A stretch of DNA of 7,173 nt from an uncultured Eubacteriales bacterium (GTDB lineage Bacteria > Bacillota > Clostridia > Oscillospirales > CAG-382), in contig USHI01000063.1 in NCBI GenBank assembly GCA_900554405.1, positions 1 through 7,173 of the forward strand, read 5' to 3'. Positions 6,265 to 7,173 of this stretch are shown here, in pieces. A program made the translations under genes and the position numbers. The notes below the pieces were generated by a model. That model did not search any database. It had not been told where the DNA came from and saw nothing but the letters and a program-made list of their open reading frames with translations. The stretch's first letter is position 1; each line of letters starts with the position of its first letter.

Positions 6265-7173
6265 ATGAAATACTATCTTATGCCGGATAATGAAGTCTGC
6301 CGTGAGGTCGGCTCGCAAAGAGAAGGGCTTTCCTCTGCGGAGGCGGAATCAAGGCTCGCAAAGAACGGTCCAAACCGCCTTGCCGAAGCCGAAAAGACCC
6401 CGCTTTGGAAGCGGTTTTTGATGCAGTTCACCGACCCGATGATAATCGTCCTGCTTGCCGCGGCGCTTATCAGCCTTGTCACCTCCGCGGTCGCGGGGGA
6501 ATCCATCGCCGATGTTTTCATTATACTTTTTGTCGTTCTGCTCAACGCCTTTCTCGGCGTAATGCAGGAAAGCAAGGCGGAAAAGGCGATCGACGCTCTT
6601 AAAGAAATGACAAAATCGAAATGCAAAGTCCTGCGCGACGGCGCGGTATGCATTATCGAAAGCGACGGGCTCGTCATCGGTGATATCATAATGCTTGAAG
6701 CGGGCGACTCCGTCCCGGCGGATGCCCGTCTGCTTGAAGCGGCTTCGCTCAAATGCGAGGAATCGGCGCTCACGGGTGAATCCGTTCCGGCGGAAAAGCA
6801 CGCGCGCGTTATCGAAAGCGAAACCGGCGAGATCCCGCTGGGAGATCGGTACAACATGGTCTATACCGGTACGAACGTGGTTTACGGACGCGGCGTGGCC
6901 GTTGTCACCGCAACGGGAATGAACACCGAAATGGGCCGTATCGCCAAAGCGATAACCGATGCCGCCGACGAAAAAACTCCGCTGCAGCGCAAGCTTTCAC
7001 AGCTCAGCAAGGTGCTCACGTTTGCGGTTTTGGCAATATGCGTTATCGTATTCGCCGTCGACCTGATCACGGCACCGGAGATAAACGGAAGAACGCTTAT
7101 AGATACCTTCATGGTCGCAGTGTCGCTTGCCGTCGCCGCGATCCCGGAAGGGCTTGCCGCCGTTGTAACGATC
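6265..7173 (+). CDS. P-type (P2A, SERCA-like) calcium-transporting ATPase, N-terminal part
   Basis: Membrane cation pump driven by ATP, most likely exporting Ca2+. Only the first 303 residues are in the window; the phosphorylation (DKTGT), nucleotide-binding and last membrane parts lie beyond the right edge. Seen: cation-ATPase N-terminal domain at about 5-58 (GLSSAEAESRLAKNGPNRL); membrane helices 1 and 2 at about 59-76 and 83-100; actuator domain with TGES at 170-173 in EESALTGESVP; GMNTEMGRIA at the domain's end; helix 3 at about 250-268; helix 4 at about 282 onward with IPEGLAAVVT. E295 in PEGL matches SERCA1 E309, a calcium site II ligand, which supports type IIA rather than heavy-metal pumps (those have CPx). 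Residue 298 is A where SERCA has P (PEGLP). The ATG at 6265 has GAGGTG (6254-6259) 5 nt upstream. It is divergent from gltX with its own promoter. Ion identity is inferred from family only. Confidence 0.93.
   Translation, partial: MKYYLMPDNEVCREVGSQREGLSSAEAESRLAKNGPNRLAEAEKTPLWKRFLMQFTDPMIIVLLAAALISLVTSAVAGESIADVFIILFVVLLNAFLGVMQESKAEKAIDALKEMTKSKCKVLRDGAVCIIESDGLVIGDIIMLEAGDSVPADARLLEAASLKCEESALTGESVPAEKHARVIESETGEIPLGDRYNMVYTGTNVVYGRGVAVVTATGMNTEMGRIAKAITDAADEKTPLQRKLSQLSKVLTFAVLAICVIVFAVDLITAPEINGRTLIDTFMVAVSLAVAAIPEGLAAVVTI

Overview
The window reads as bacterial chromosome of roughly 50-55% GC with AT-rich intergenic gaps. It probably comes from an uncultured gut-type member of the Clostridia (Firmicutes). 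This is inferred from the secreted protein combining an amidase with BspA-type leucine-rich and dockerin segments, the long (~546 aa) HIGN-type glutamyl-tRNA synthetase of the kind I associate with Clostridia, a glnS next to gltX, strong Shine-Dalgarno sites and near-consensus sigma-A promoters. The exact taxon cannot be read from the sequence.

Layout. (1) 1-546, minus strand: thymidine kinase (tdk), cut by the left edge of the window near its C-terminus, with its own promoter and a TTG start. (2) 547-732: divergent intergenic region with one promoter for tdk, one for the rightward gene, and two short inverted repeats. (3) 733-2770, plus strand: a secreted zinc amidase of the T7-lysozyme/PGRP fold (peptidoglycan hydrolase). 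It has a signal peptide, an N-terminal discoidin-like domain, a central amidase, a BspA-like leucine-rich segment and a C-terminal dockerin-like domain. The gene is split by a single-base frameshift at an A5 run (987-991). (4) 2786-2825: a strong stem-loop serving as bidirectional terminator between convergent genes. (5) 6111 down to 2833, minus strand: gltX-glnS, a tight two-gene operon (6-nt gap) for glutamyl- and glutaminyl-tRNA synthetases, driven by a perfect consensus promoter. (6) 6112-6264: divergent intergenic region with back-to-back consensus promoters. (7) 6265-7173, plus strand: the first 303 codons of a P2A (SERCA-like) calcium-type P-type ATPase, cut by the right edge.

How the genes relate. 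Only gltX and glnS form an evident functional unit. Together they would charge tRNA-Glu and tRNA-Gln directly, so the cell need not rely on transamidation for Gln-tRNA. The thymidine kinase (dTMP salvage), the cell-wall amidase and the cation pump are ordinary single-purpose genes with their own promoters.

I see no mobile element, CRISPR array, tRNA or rRNA gene, and no convincing undescribed multi-gene system. The most informative irregularities are the frameshifted amidase, its amidase/LRR/dockerin architecture with a degenerate second dockerin repeat, and inverted repeats embedded in several promoters.
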